NCBI RefSeq assembly: GCF_000716335.1
Contig: NZ_KL591009.1
Span: forward strand, 9,482 to 73,481
DNA: 64,000 bases
Direction of reading: 5' to 3'
From: Streptomyces sp. NRRL S-118
GTDB lineage: Bacteria > Actinomycetota > Actinomycetes > Streptomycetales > Streptomycetaceae
Shown: positions 27,301 to 38,243 of the stretch, in pieces
How positions within the stretch are numbered: the stretch's first letter is position 1
Layout: each line of letters starts with the position of its first letter
Position numbers and translations under genes: made by a program
The notes under the pieces: model-generated
Told to the model about the DNA's origin: nothing
The model's input: only the letters and a program-made list of their open reading frames with translations
Database searches by the model: none

Positions 27301-27957
27301 CGGCGTTTCGTCCGCGCGGAACAGGAAAAGCGGCTGAGGACGGCCGAACGGGCGTACCAGCAGCTCGGGAAGGTGAACCCGCTGGCGCTGGAGGAGTTCG
27401 CGGCGCTGGAGGAGCGACACCAGTTCCTGTCCGAGCAACTGGAGGATCTGAAGAAGACGCGTGCCGACCTTCTTCAGGTGGTGAAGGAGGTGGACGAACG
27501 CGTCGAGCAGGTCTTCACGGAGGCGTACCGCGACACGGCCCGCGAGTTCGAGGGAGTCTTCCCCCGCCTCTTCCCCGGCGGCGAGGGGCGCCTGGTCCTG
27601 ACCGACCCCGGCAACATGCTCGCCACGGGCGTGGACGTCGAGGCCCGCCCGCCCGGCAAGAAGGTCAAGCGGCTGTCGCTGCTGTCCGGCGGGGAGCGGT
27701 CCCTGACGGCCGTGGCGCTGCTGGTGTCGATCTTCAAGGCCCGCCCGAGCCCGTTCTACGTGATGGACGAGGTCGAGGCGGCCCTGGACGACACCAACCT
27801 CCAGCGGCTGATCCGGATCATGCAGGAGCTCCAGGAGAGCTCCCAGCTGATCGTGATCACCCACCAGAAGCGGACCATGGAGGTCGCCGACGCCCTCTAC
27901 GGCGTATCCATGCAAGGTGACGGGGTGTCCAAGGTCATCAGCCAGCGCCTGCGCTGA
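24319..27957 (+). CDS. smc: Chromosome segregation ATPase SMC
   Basis: SMC, 1212 residues, is the condensin core for chromosome compaction, important when Streptomyces aerial hyphae divide into spores. The N-terminal Walker A is VVGPNGSGKSNVVDALSW. Two long Ala/Glu/Arg coiled coils flank a hinge (about residues 510-670) that includes VTPGYEVPVAAALGAAADAL. The C-terminal head has the signature LSLLSGGERSLTAVALL (about 1120) and Walker B FYVMDEVEAALDD. A Gly/Pro/Ala-rich insertion lies in the hinge near residue 590. The GTG start is used. The usual smc-ftsY neighbourhood is interrupted here by glcP. Confidence 0.98.
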   Translation: MHLKALTLRGFKSFASATTLRFEPGITCVVGPNGSGKSNVVDALSWVMGEQGAKSLRGGKMEDVIFAGTTGRPPLGRAEVSLTIDNSDGALPIDYAEVTITRIMFRGGSSEYQINGDTCRLLDIQDLLSDSGIGREMHVIVGQGQLDSVLHADPMGRRAFIEEAAGVLKHRKRKEKALRKLDAMQANLARVQDLTDELRRQLKPLGRQAAVARRAAVIQADLRDARLRLLADDLVRLREALRAELADEAALKQRKEHAEAELKAALAREAELEDEVRRLAPRLQRAQQTWYELSQLAERVRGTISLADARVKSATAPPVEERRGRDPEDMEREAARIREQEAELEAALEAAERALEDTVAHRAELERRLVAEERRLKDAARAIADRREGLARLSGQVGAARSRAAAAQAEIGRLAAARDEARERAAAAQQEYETLKAEVDGLEADDTELAGQHEAARAELADAEAALTAAREAVTAAERKRAATQARHDALALGLRRKDGSGALLGAADRLAGLLGPAAELLTVTPGYEVPVAAALGAAADALAVRDPATAADAIRLLRKQDAGRAALLVGGAGSVEAGAPGAMGERSGPGTLPGDAGREPSALAPPDGAASEPPAVADLVRGPGALVSAVRRLVGDMVVVGTLEDAEDLVAARPDAVAVTAEGDVLGAHFAQGGSAGAPSLLEVQASVDEAAAELAELAVRCDELAAAQHEATERRRLLAARVEELGERRRAAEREKSQVAQALGRLAGQARGATGEAERTAAAAARAQEALERATEEAEELAERLLVAEEAPAEEEPDTSVRDRLAADGANARQTEMEARLQVRTHEERVKGLAGRADGLDQAARAEREARARAEQRRARLRHEAGVAAAVASGARQLLAHVEVSLVRAEQERAAAEAAKAVREQELVAARARGRELKGELDKLTDSVHRGEVLGAEKRLRIEQLETRALEELGVEPAVLVAEYGPGQPVPPSPPAEGEDLPEDPGHPRNQPRRFVRAEQEKRLRTAERAYQQLGKVNPLALEEFAALEERHQFLSEQLEDLKKTRADLLQVVKEVDERVEQVFTEAYRDTAREFEGVFPRLFPGGEGRLVLTDPGNMLATGVDVEARPPGKKVKRLSLLSGGERSLTAVALLVSIFKARPSPFYVMDEVEAALDDTNLQRLIRIMQELQESSQLIVITHQKRTMEVADALYGVSMQGDGVSKVISQRLR

Positions 27958-27973
27958 CCCCGGGCCGCGGGTC

Positions 27974-28097
27974 GTTCACGTCGTCTTCAAGTTGTGAACG
28001 CAAGCCGACACGCCGACTGTCGAAACTCGCAGCAGACAAAGTCTTGACTTCGAAACTTGAAGGCATAGTCTCTGCAACGTTGCTTTTACCTTCAAGT
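27974..28097 (+). promoter_or_regulatory. glcP promoter with operator palindrome and CTTCAAGT repeats
   Basis: TTGACT (28044-28049), a 16-base spacer and TAGTCT (28066-28071) predict a start near 28078. That point lies inside the perfect palindrome GCAACGTTGC (28074-28083), which has the central CG of LacI/GalR operators. CTTCAAGT occurs at 27985-27992 and 28090-28097 and inverted at 28055-28062; the last two are part of ACTTGAAGG-N25-CCTTCAAGT. GTTCAC-N14-GTGAAC lies at 27974-27999. Confidence 0.65.
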
Positions 28098-28176
28098 GGT
28101 GGGCGGCATGAAGTTGTGCGCCACTGGAAGGGCTCGCCCCCCATGCTCGGCGACGCTGCCGGGCCCAGGAGTTCAC

Positions 28177-29595
28177 GTGACCAGCACCGCGCAGCCCCCT
28201 GCGTCGGGAGCCCGCGAGGCCCATCCCGACCACCTCGGCCATGTCATCTTCATCACGGCCGCAGCCGCGATGGGCGGCTTCCTCTTCGGCTACGACAGCT
28301 CCGTCATCAACGGCGCCGTCGAGGCCATCCGGGACCGGTACGACATCGGGTCCGGGACCCTGGCCCAGGTCATCGCGATCGCGCTCATCGGCTGCGCCAT
28401 CGGCGCCGCCACCGCGGGCCGCATCGCCGACCGCATCGGCCGCATCCGCTGCATGCAGATCGCCGCGGTGCTCTTCACGGTCAGCGCCGTGGGCTCCGCG
28501 CTCCCGTTCGCGCTATGGGACCTCGCCTTCTGGCGCATCGTCGGCGGCTTCGCCATCGGCATGGCCTCCGTGATCGGCCCCGCCTACATCGCCGAGGTCT
28601 CGCCGCCCGCGTACCGCGGCCGGCTCGCCTCCTTCCAGCAGGCGGCCATCGTCATCGGCATCGCCGTCTCGCAGCTGGTCAACTACGGCATCCTCCAGCT
28701 CGCCGACGGCCAGCAGCGCGGCGAGATCGGCGGCCTCGAGGCCTGGCAGTGGATGCTCGGCGTCATGGTCGTCCCGGCCGTGCTGTACGGACTGCTCTCC
28801 TTCGCCATCCCCGAGTCCCCGCGCTTCCTGATCTCCGTCGGCCGCAAGGACCGGGCCCGGCAGGTCCTCTCCGAGGTCGAGGGCAAGAACGTCGACCTGG
28901 ACGCCCGCATCGCCGAGATCGAGACGGCCATGCACCGTGAGCACAAGTCCACCTTCAAGGACCTGCTCGGCTCGCGCTTCGGCTTCCTGCCCATCGTCTG
29001 GATCGGTATCGGCCTGTCCGTTTTCCAGCAGCTCGTCGGCATCAACGTCGCCTTCTACTACTCCGCGACGCTGTGGCAGTCCGTGGGCATCGACCCCGCG
29101 AGCTCGTTCCTCTACTCGTTCACCACGTCGATCATCAATATCGTCGGTACCGTGATCGCGATGGTCCTGGTCGACCGCATCGGCCGCCGGCCGCTCGCCC
29201 TGATCGGCTCCGCCGGTATGGCGCTCGCCCTCGCCGTAGAGGCATGGGCCTTCTCCGCCGACCTGGTCAACGACAAGCTGCCGGAGACCCAGGGCGTCGT
29301 CGCCCTGATCGCCGCCCATGTGTTCGTGCTGTTCTTCGCCCTCTCCTGGGGCGTGGTGGTCTGGGTCTTCCTCGGCGAGATGTTCCCCAACCGGATCCGC
29401 GCCGCCGCCCTGGGCGTCGCAGCCTCCGCGCAGTGGATCGCCAACTGGGCCATCACCGCGAGCTTCCCGTCCCTGGCGGACTGGAACCTGTCCGGCACCT
29501 ACATCATCTACACGGTCTTCGCCGTGCTCTCCATCCCCTTCGTACTGCGGTTCGTGAAGGAGACCAAGGGCAAGGCGTTGGAGGAGATGGGCTAA
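28177..29595 (+). CDS. glcP: Glucose permease (major facilitator, sugar-proton symporter)
   Basis: This 472-residue sugar porter closely matches Streptomyces GlcP as I remember it (same length, start VTSTAQPPASGAREAHPDHL). Twelve membrane segments are expected. Motifs are GFLFGYDSSVINGA, GRIADRIGRIR, PESPRFLISVGRKDRA, VFQQLVGINVAFYY, VDRIGRRPL and the end RFVKETKGKALEEM. It is the main glucose uptake route in a genus that lacks a glucose PTS and underlies glucose repression. The GTG has AGGAG 5 bases upstream. An in-frame ATG at 28108 is less likely. The promoter carries clear operator-like repeats. Confidence 0.95.
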   Translation: MTSTAQPPASGAREAHPDHLGHVIFITAAAAMGGFLFGYDSSVINGAVEAIRDRYDIGSGTLAQVIAIALIGCAIGAATAGRIADRIGRIRCMQIAAVLFTVSAVGSALPFALWDLAFWRIVGGFAIGMASVIGPAYIAEVSPPAYRGRLASFQQAAIVIGIAVSQLVNYGILQLADGQQRGEIGGLEAWQWMLGVMVVPAVLYGLLSFAIPESPRFLISVGRKDRARQVLSEVEGKNVDLDARIAEIETAMHREHKSTFKDLLGSRFGFLPIVWIGIGLSVFQQLVGINVAFYYSATLWQSVGIDPASSFLYSFTTSIINIVGTVIAMVLVDRIGRRPLALIGSAGMALALAVEAWAFSADLVNDKLPETQGVVALIAAHVFVLFFALSWGVVVWVFLGEMFPNRIRAAALGVAASAQWIANWAITASFPSLADWNLSGTYIIYTVFAVLSIPFVLRFVKETKGKALEEMG

Positions 29596-29626
29596 AACCC
29601 CGCTGCCCCTCTCCTCGAGCACGAGA

Positions 29627-29666
29627 CTGCCCCGGTTCAGGCCCCGACGGCCTCGAACCGGGGCAG
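29627..29666 (+). terminator. Terminator after glcP
   Basis: A perfect 12 bp stem (29627-29638 with 29655-29666) encloses a second small stem AGGCC/GGCCT, 32 bases after the glcP stop. Confidence 0.85.
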
Positions 29667-29846
29667 TACGTGTTCACCCGGCAGGTACCGGCGCGCGCCG
29701 GCCCCGTCGACGGGCTCGCGCCTTCGGTGCCGGAGGCGTGGGCCGTGGACCGGCTCCGGGCGGGAGACGGGGGATCCACGACTTCGCACATTCCCCCCGA
29801 AAGGCTCAGATAGGGGCCTACACCCCTGGGGGATACTGGACGGGTT

Positions 29847-31064
<1,218 letters not shown>

Positions 31065-31073
<9 letters not shown>

Positions 31074-31106
31074 CCCCTTCCGCCCGGCGACTGATCCCTT
31101 CCGCCC
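31065..31106 (+). repeat. 21 bp tandem duplication across the ftsY stop codon
   Basis: GGCGACTGACCCCTTCCGCCC (31065-31085) and GGCGACTGATCCCTTCCGCCC (31086-31106) differ at one base. The first copy contains the ftsY stop and the second repeats it, giving a second TGA in another frame position before the terminator. Confidence 0.85.
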
Positions 31107-31110
31107 GGCG

Positions 31111-31141
31111 ACAGGGCCCGCCCCATCGGGGCGGGCCCTGT
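31111..31141. terminator. Bidirectional terminator between ftsY and the prim-pol-like gene
   Basis: A perfect 14 bp stem (ACAGGGCCCGCCCC with its complement) closes on the loop ATC, between two convergent genes. Confidence 0.9.
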
Positions 31142-31179
31142 TCCGTCCGGTCCGTGTTCCGCACCGGCGGAACGCGGGA

Positions 31180-31839
31180 TCACGCCACCGAGCGGTGGCA
31201 GATGTACGCCAGCGTGCCCAGCAGCAGGCGGGCCTGCGGTGGCGTCCCCGCGTCGAGCGACGGCGGGCGCAGCCACCGCGCCGGACCCAGCCCCGCACGG
31301 TCGGAGGGCGGGGCGGTGATGCAGTGGCCGGGGCCCAGGCACTGCAGGTCGAGGTCCGCGTCGTCCCAGCCCATCCGGTACAGCAGCTGCGGCAGCTCGG
31401 CCGCCGCGCCGGGCGCCACGAAGAACTGCGCGCGGCCCGTCGGGGTGACGCACACCGGGCCGAGCGGCAGCCCCATCCGCTCCAGCCGGACCAGCGCGCG
31501 GCGGCCCGCCGGCTCGGCGACCTCCAGGACGTCGAAGCTCCGCCCGACCGGCAGCATCAGCGCGGCACCCGGGAACCGGGACCACGCCTCGGTGACCGTG
31601 TCGAGCGTCGCGCCCGCCGGCACCTCGGGCGCGAAGTCCAGCGGGTGCGCCCCGGGGGCCGGGCAGGCGGAGTCGCCGCAGGAGCAGCGGCCGGAGGCGG
31701 CACGCGCGCCCGGGACCACGTCCCAGCCCCACAGGCCGGTGTACTCGGCCACCACGGTGCACTCGGCGGTGCGGGTGCCGCGCCGCCGGATGTCACGGAT
31801 ACGGGTGCGGGTGCGGGTGGAGCCGATCGTGAAGCCCAT
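31180..31839 (-). CDS. Prim-pol (AEP)-like protein lacking catalytic residues
   Basis: A 219-residue protein with the layout of the 'bifunctional DNA primase/polymerase' N-terminal domain. It shows GWDVVPG, a Cys cluster CSCGDSAC (C52, C54, C59), PGAHPLDF, ATLDTVTEAWSRFPGA and LDLQCLGPGHCITAPPS. The active-site motif usually written LDxD reads LEVA (L105-A108), and the GxH motif reads GRAQ (Q138 for His), so the catalytic centre appears lost. It probably binds nucleotide, nucleic acid or metal without polymerase activity. It is divergent from nsdA across 407 bases. The ATG at 31839 has GGAGGGGG upstream. Confidence 0.82.
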   Translation of the reverse strand: MGFTIGSTRTRTRIRDIRRRGTRTAECTVVAEYTGLWGWDVVPGARAASGRCSCGDSACPAPGAHPLDFAPEVPAGATLDTVTEAWSRFPGAALMLPVGRSFDVLEVAEPAGRRALVRLERMGLPLGPVCVTPTGRAQFFVAPGAAAELPQLLYRMGWDDADLDLQCLGPGHCITAPPSDRAGLGPARWLRPPSLDAGTPPQARLLLGTLAYICHRSVA

Positions 31840-32246
31840 GCCCCCTCCAACGGGTGGAGCTCGCCGGTGGTTACGACCTGGAGTCTTGTCGTGACCCTCC
31901 GTCGCCACCATGCCCTGACGGGCGGCGTGCGGAGGCGTTCAGGGTGGCGCGGGTCGTCGCGCACGCCGCCGTGTGCAACGATCCGCCCGCCCCTGATCGG
32001 TCGTCTGTCAAGTGAATCGCGCCTGGGCGCGGCCGAGTTCATTCGAAGGGGTGGCGAATGGTGGCGTTTATGGAAACGCCCTCGCCTGACGGGTGATCGT
32101 AGGATTACTTTCGGTGCACGAGCCCCTGGGGTGGCGGCCGTTCTCGCGGGTATGCCGGAGGCAAGCCGGGTCCGTGTTCGAAACGTTGAACCTCCGGACG
32201 GACGGCCACGACCGACGACACTCTGGTAAAGGTTCGCGAAAAAGCG
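31840..32246. promoter_or_regulatory. Divergent intergenic region, prim-pol-like gene / nsdA
   Basis: No gene is seen. GGTTACGAC-N10-GTCGTGACC (31869-31896) is an inverted repeat with one G-T pair, 30 bases upstream of the minus-strand start, and a candidate operator. GGCGTTT-ATGG-AAACGCC (32063-32080) is a 7 bp hairpin in an AT-richer part. The nsdA promoter is probably between 32100 and 32230, but I cannot place it. Confidence 0.5.
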
Positions 32247-33746
32247 ATGACAGCGGATGGGGGCGTTCCCGTGGGCGGCAGCGGCGCAGACGGTACGAAT
32301 GCCGGCAAGCGCCCGAACGAGCAACTGAGCTCGTGGTTCGTGCGCAGCGGCTGGTCCAAGGGCGAGCTCGCACGTCAGGTGAACCGCCGGGCGCGCCAGA
32401 TGGGCGCACACCACATCAGCACCGACACCTCCCGCGTACGGCGGTGGCTCGACGGCGAGCAGCCACGCGAGCCGATCCCGCGCATCCTCTCCGAGCTCTT
32501 CTCCGAACGCTTCGGCACGGTCGTCGCCATCGAGGACCTCGGCCTGCGCACCGCGCACCAGTCACCCTCGGTGTCCGGCGTCGACCTGCCCTGGGCCGGC
32601 CCCCAGACCGTCGCCCTGCTCAGCGAGTTCTCCCGCAGCGACCTCATGCTCGCCCGCCGCGGCTTCCTCGGCACTTCCCTGGCCCTGGCCGCCGGCCCCG
32701 CGCTCATCGAGCCCATGCAGCGCTGGCTCGTGCCGACACCGGCAGCCGACACCGGACGGCCGGAGCAGCCGACCGCCCTGCGCCGCCCCACCCGGCTGTC
32801 CAAGCCGGAGCTGGACCTGCTGGAGTCCACCACCGCGATGTTCCGCCAATGGGACGCCCAGTGCGGCGGCGGGCTGCGCCGCAAGGCGGTCGTCGGCCAG
32901 CTCCACGAGGTCACCGACCTGCTGCAGGAGCCGCAGCCGCCCGCCACCGCCCGCCGGCTCTTCACCTGCGCCGCCGAACTGGCCGAACTGGCCGGCTGGA
33001 TGAGCTACGACGTCGGTCTCCAGCCCACCGCCCAGAAGTACTTCGTCCTCGCCCTGCACGCCGCCAAGGAGGCCGGCGACAAGCCCCTGGGCTCGTACAT
33101 CCTCTCCTCCATGAGCCGCCAGATGATCCACCTCGGGCGGCCCGACGACGCCCTGGAGCTCATCCACCTCGCCCAGTACGGCAGCCGCGACTGCGCCACC
33201 GCGCGTACCCAGGCGATGCTGTATGCGATGGAGGCCCGCGCCTACGCCAACATGGGGCAGCCCGGCAAGTGCAAGCGCGCCGTGCGGATGGCCGAGGACA
33301 CCTTCGCCGACGCCGGTCTGGACGGCGAGCCCGAGCCCGACTGGATCCGCTTCTTCTCCGAGGCCGAGCTCAACGGCGAGAACGCCCACTCCTACCGCGA
33401 CCTCGCCTACGTGGCGGGCCGCAGCCCCACGTACGCCTCGCTCGCCGAGCCGGTGATGCGGCGCGCCGTCGAGCTGTTCCGCGACGACGCGGAGCACCAG
33501 CGCTCGTACGCGCTGAACCTCATCGGCATGGCCACCGTGCACCTGCTCAAGCGCGAGCCCGAGCAGTCCACCGCCCTCGCCGAACAGGCCCTGCACGTCG
33601 CCAAGCGGGTGCGCTCCGAGCGGGTCAACACCCGGCTGCGCAAGACCGTCGACACGGCGGCCCGCGACTTCGGCGACGTACCGGAAGTCGCCCGGCTCAC
33701 GGACATCCTCACCGCCCAGCTGCCCGAGACCGCCGAAGCGGTCTGA
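32247..33746 (+). CDS. nsdA: Developmental regulator NsdA
   Basis: NsdA, 499 residues, is a negative regulator of sporulation and antibiotic production in S. coelicolor. Residues about 25-95 (SSWFVRSGWSKGELARQVN ... VRRWLDGEQPREPIPRIL) look like a DNA-binding helical domain related to XRE regulators. Residues 137-155 read RRGFLGTSLALAAGPALIE, a twin-arginine-like motif in mid-protein. The rest (170-480) is TPR-like helical repeats with acidic and Arg-rich helices. The start is ATG 32247 or GTG 32271; the latter follows a G-rich stretch. It is transcribed alone, divergent from the prim-pol-like gene. Confidence 0.92.
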   Translation: MTADGGVPVGGSGADGTNAGKRPNEQLSSWFVRSGWSKGELARQVNRRARQMGAHHISTDTSRVRRWLDGEQPREPIPRILSELFSERFGTVVAIEDLGLRTAHQSPSVSGVDLPWAGPQTVALLSEFSRSDLMLARRGFLGTSLALAAGPALIEPMQRWLVPTPAADTGRPEQPTALRRPTRLSKPELDLLESTTAMFRQWDAQCGGGLRRKAVVGQLHEVTDLLQEPQPPATARRLFTCAAELAELAGWMSYDVGLQPTAQKYFVLALHAAKEAGDKPLGSYILSSMSRQMIHLGRPDDALELIHLAQYGSRDCATARTQAMLYAMEARAYANMGQPGKCKRAVRMAEDTFADAGLDGEPEPDWIRFFSEAELNGENAHSYRDLAYVAGRSPTYASLAEPVMRRAVELFRDDAEHQRSYALNLIGMATVHLLKREPEQSTALAEQALHVAKRVRSERVNTRLRKTVDTAARDFGDVPEVARLTDILTAQLPETAEAV

Positions 33747-33869
33747 AAAGGGCGGCCCCCCGACCCCGGCCGCGGCCGTCACCCCTGTACAGCCCGACTC
33801 GGCTCCCTCACGCCAGGTCAACAGGGTGACGTCGCGGCCGGTCCCATGCCGCCCGCAGAGCGTACCCCC

Positions 33870-33913
33870 GTTACACGCCCGTGACCCTGTGGTTCATGTC
33901 GGCGTAACACACC
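33870..33913 (+). promoter_or_regulatory. PHO box (four 11-base direct repeats) before amtB
   Basis: The consecutive units GTTACACGCCC, GTGACCCTGTG, GTTCATGTCGG and CGTAACACACC (33870-33913) have the 11-base spacing and GTTCA-type starts of PhoP operators. PhoP is known to bind the amtB promoter in S. coelicolor, so nitrogen uptake would respond to phosphate. Confidence 0.75.
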
Positions 33914-33923
33914 CGCCCTCTTC

Positions 33924-33961
33924 GTCACTGCCGCGAAACATGGTGCGGCATCGACCGAAAC
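33924..33961 (+). promoter_or_regulatory. GlnR box before amtB
   Basis: GTCAC-N6-GAAAC-N6-CGGCA-N6-GAAAC (33924-33961) has the spacing of the tandem GlnR site. Three of four elements fit well and the third is degenerate. It lies 10 bases after the PHO box and 100 bases before the amtB start. The whole 315 bp gap before amtB contains no gene. Confidence 0.82.
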
Positions 33962-34006
33962 CGCGCTGCGCGAATCTCGGGCCCATAACCGGCCACCCCC
34001 TCATAG

Positions 34007-35743
<1,737 letters not shown>

Positions 35744-35754
35744 GGAGCAGCTGG

Positions 35755-38190
35755 GTGTCGAGCATGGAGAACACACGGGCGGACGACTCGGGACCCAGCG
35801 GCTACGCGGCGGCCCGGCTGCGCCTCCTGACACAGGAGGCGCAGTCCGGGCCGCCGCGCCGTGCGGCCCTGTCCCGGCTCACCGACGACTGGCTCGCGGC
35901 ACTGTTCACCGCGGCGGCCCCCGCGCGCGGCGCGGCGCTGGTCGCCGTCGGGGGCTACGGGCGCGGGGAGCTCTCCCCCCGCAGCGACCTCGACCTGCTC
36001 CTCCTCCACGACGGCAGCGCCGACGCCGGCACCGTCGCCGCCCTCGCGGACCGCGTCTGGTACCCGGTGTGGGACCTGGGCCTCGCCCTCGACCACTCCG
36101 TCCGCACCCCCGCCGAGGCCCGCAGGACCGCCGGCGAGGACCTGAAGGTCCAGCTCGGCCTCCTCGACGCCCGCCACATCGCCGGCGACCTCGGCATGGT
36201 CACCGCGCTGCGCACCGCGGTCCTCGCCGACTGGCGCAACCAGGCTCCCGGGCGCCTCCCCGAGCTCGACGCCCTGTGCCGCGAACGCGCCGAACGCCAG
36301 GGCGAACTCCAGTACCTCCTCGAACCCGACCTCAAGGAGGCCCGCGGCGGCCTGCGCGACGCCACCGCCCTGCGCGCCGTCGCCGCCTCCTGGCTCGCCG
36401 ACGCGCCTCGCGAAGGACTCGCCGAAGCCCGCCGCACCCTCCTCGACACCCGTGACGCGCTGCACCTCGTCACCGGACGCGCCACCGACCGGCTCGCCCT
36501 CCAGGAGCAGGCCCAGGTCGCCGGCGCCCTCGGGCTGCTCGACCCCGACGCCCTGCTCCGCCAGGTCTACGAGGCCGCCCGGACCATCTCGTACGCCGGC
36601 GACGTCACCTGGCGCGAGGTCAACCGGGTCCTGCGGGCCCGCTCCGTACGCCCCCGGCTGCGCGCCCTGCTCGGCGGCGGCAAACCGCAGCCCGAGCGCA
36701 CCCCGCTGGCCGAAGGCGTCGTCGAGATGGACGGCGAGGCCGTCCTCGCCCGCACCGCCCGCCCCGAACGCGACCCGGTCCTCCCGCTGCGCGCCGCCGC
36801 CGCGGCCGCCGAGAACGGCCTGCCCCTCTCCCTGCACGCCGTCCGCCGCCTCGCCGCCACCGCCGGACCGCTGCCGGTGCCGTGGCCCGCGGAGGCGCGC
36901 GAGGCGCTCGTCACCCTCCTCGGCGCGGGGGAGTCCACGGTCCCGGTCTGGGAGGCACTGGAGGCCGAGGGAATCGTCACCCGGCTGCTGCCCGACTGGG
37001 AGCGCGTGCGCTGCCGTCCGCAGCGCAACCCCGTGCACACCTGGACCGTCGACCGGCACCTGGTCGAGACGGCGGTGCGCGCCTCCGCCCTGACCCGCCG
37101 GGTGGGCCGTCCCGACCTGCTCCTCGTCGCCGCGCTCCTGCACGACATCGGCAAGGGCTGGCCCGGCGACCACTCCGTCGCCGGCGAGACCATCGCGCGG
37201 GACGTGGCGGTGCGGATCGGCTTCGACCGCGCCGACGCGGCCGTCCTGGCCACCCTGGTACGCCACCACCTGCTCCTCGTGGAGACCGCGACCCGCCGCG
37301 ACCTGGACGACCCGGCGACCGTCGAGTCCGTCGCCGCCGCCGTGGGCTCGCCGTCCACCCTGGAGCTGCTGCACGCCCTCACCGAGGCCGACGCGCTCGC
37401 CACCGGGCCCGCCGCCTGGTCGTCCTGGCGCGGCTCCCTCGTCGCGGACCTGGTCAAACGGGTCGCCGGCGCCCTCGTCGGCGAGGCCCCGGCGGCCCCC
37501 GTGCCCACCGCCCCGGGCGCTGAGGAGGAACGGCTCGCCGTGGAGGCGCTGCGCACCCGGGGTCCCGTCCTCGCCCTGCACGCCGAGAACGCGCCGCAGG
37601 CCGACGACGCGCCGGAACCCGTCGGTGTGGAACTGCTCATCGCCCTGCCCGACCAGCCGGGCGTCCTGCCCGCCGTCGCCGGCGTGCTCGCCCTGCACCG
37701 CCTCACCGTCCGCTCGGCCGACCTGCGCGCCATCGAACTGCCCACCGAGCTCGGCCCCGGCACCGTCCTCGTACTGAACTGGCGCGTCGCCGCCGAGTAC
37801 GGCTCCCTGCCGCAGGCCGCCCGGCTGCGCGCCGACCTCGTCCGCGTCCTGGACGGCTCCCTGGACCTGCGGGCGCGGCTCGCCGAACGGGAGGCCGCCT
37901 ACCCGCGGCGGCGCGGCGTCAAGGCCCCGCCGCCCCGCGTCACCGTCGCGGCCGCCGGCTCGACGCTGGCAACCGTCATCGAGGTCCGCGCCCACGACGC
38001 ACCGGGCCTCCTCCACCGCATCGGCCGCGCCCTGGAGGCGGCCGCGGTGCGCGTGCGCAGCGCCCACGTCTCGACGCTGGGCGCCAACGCGGTCGACGCC
38101 TTCTACGTCACCGACGCGGCGGGCGCTCCGCTGGCGCCGGAGGACGCCGCGGAGGTGGCCCGGGCCCTGGAAACCGATCTGCGCACCTGA
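35755..38190 (+). CDS. glnD: PII nucleotidylyltransferase GlnD
   Basis: GlnD, 811 residues, modifies and demodifies GlnK. In Streptomyces it adds AMP rather than UMP. Domains in order: nucleotidyltransferase (about residues 63-85, GGYGRGELSPRSDLDLLLL with the DxD pair), helical linker, HD phosphohydrolase (LLHDIGKGWPGDHS near 461), and two ACT domains (near 625 and 740) that sense glutamine. The GTG at 35755 has AAGGAG 7 bases upstream; an ATG three codons later is the alternative. A terminator hairpin follows. Confidence 0.96.
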   Translation: MSSMENTRADDSGPSGYAAARLRLLTQEAQSGPPRRAALSRLTDDWLAALFTAAAPARGAALVAVGGYGRGELSPRSDLDLLLLHDGSADAGTVAALADRVWYPVWDLGLALDHSVRTPAEARRTAGEDLKVQLGLLDARHIAGDLGMVTALRTAVLADWRNQAPGRLPELDALCRERAERQGELQYLLEPDLKEARGGLRDATALRAVAASWLADAPREGLAEARRTLLDTRDALHLVTGRATDRLALQEQAQVAGALGLLDPDALLRQVYEAARTISYAGDVTWREVNRVLRARSVRPRLRALLGGGKPQPERTPLAEGVVEMDGEAVLARTARPERDPVLPLRAAAAAAENGLPLSLHAVRRLAATAGPLPVPWPAEAREALVTLLGAGESTVPVWEALEAEGIVTRLLPDWERVRCRPQRNPVHTWTVDRHLVETAVRASALTRRVGRPDLLLVAALLHDIGKGWPGDHSVAGETIARDVAVRIGFDRADAAVLATLVRHHLLLVETATRRDLDDPATVESVAAAVGSPSTLELLHALTEADALATGPAAWSSWRGSLVADLVKRVAGALVGEAPAAPVPTAPGAEEERLAVEALRTRGPVLALHAENAPQADDAPEPVGVELLIALPDQPGVLPAVAGVLALHRLTVRSADLRAIELPTELGPGTVLVLNWRVAAEYGSLPQAARLRADLVRVLDGSLDLRARLAEREAAYPRRRGVKAPPPRVTVAAAGSTLATVIEVRAHDAPGLLHRIGRALEAAAVRVRSAHVSTLGANAVDAFYVTDAAGAPLAPEDAAEVARALETDLRT

Positions 38191-38215
38191 CGGGCCCCGA
38201 CGGGCGCGGGGCGCC

Positions 38216-38243
38216 GGGCGCGCCTCACCCGAGAGGCGCGCCC
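38216..38243 (+). terminator. Terminator after amtB-glnK-glnD
   Basis: A perfect 11 bp stem GGGCGCGCCTC with its complement, six-base loop, 25 bases after glnD. Confidence 0.85.

Noticed and set aside
24286..27915. Open frame of about 1200 codons opposite smc
   Set aside because: Same cause. The sense strand encodes a textbook SMC and the antisense product is Leu/Gly/Arg-rich without motifs.
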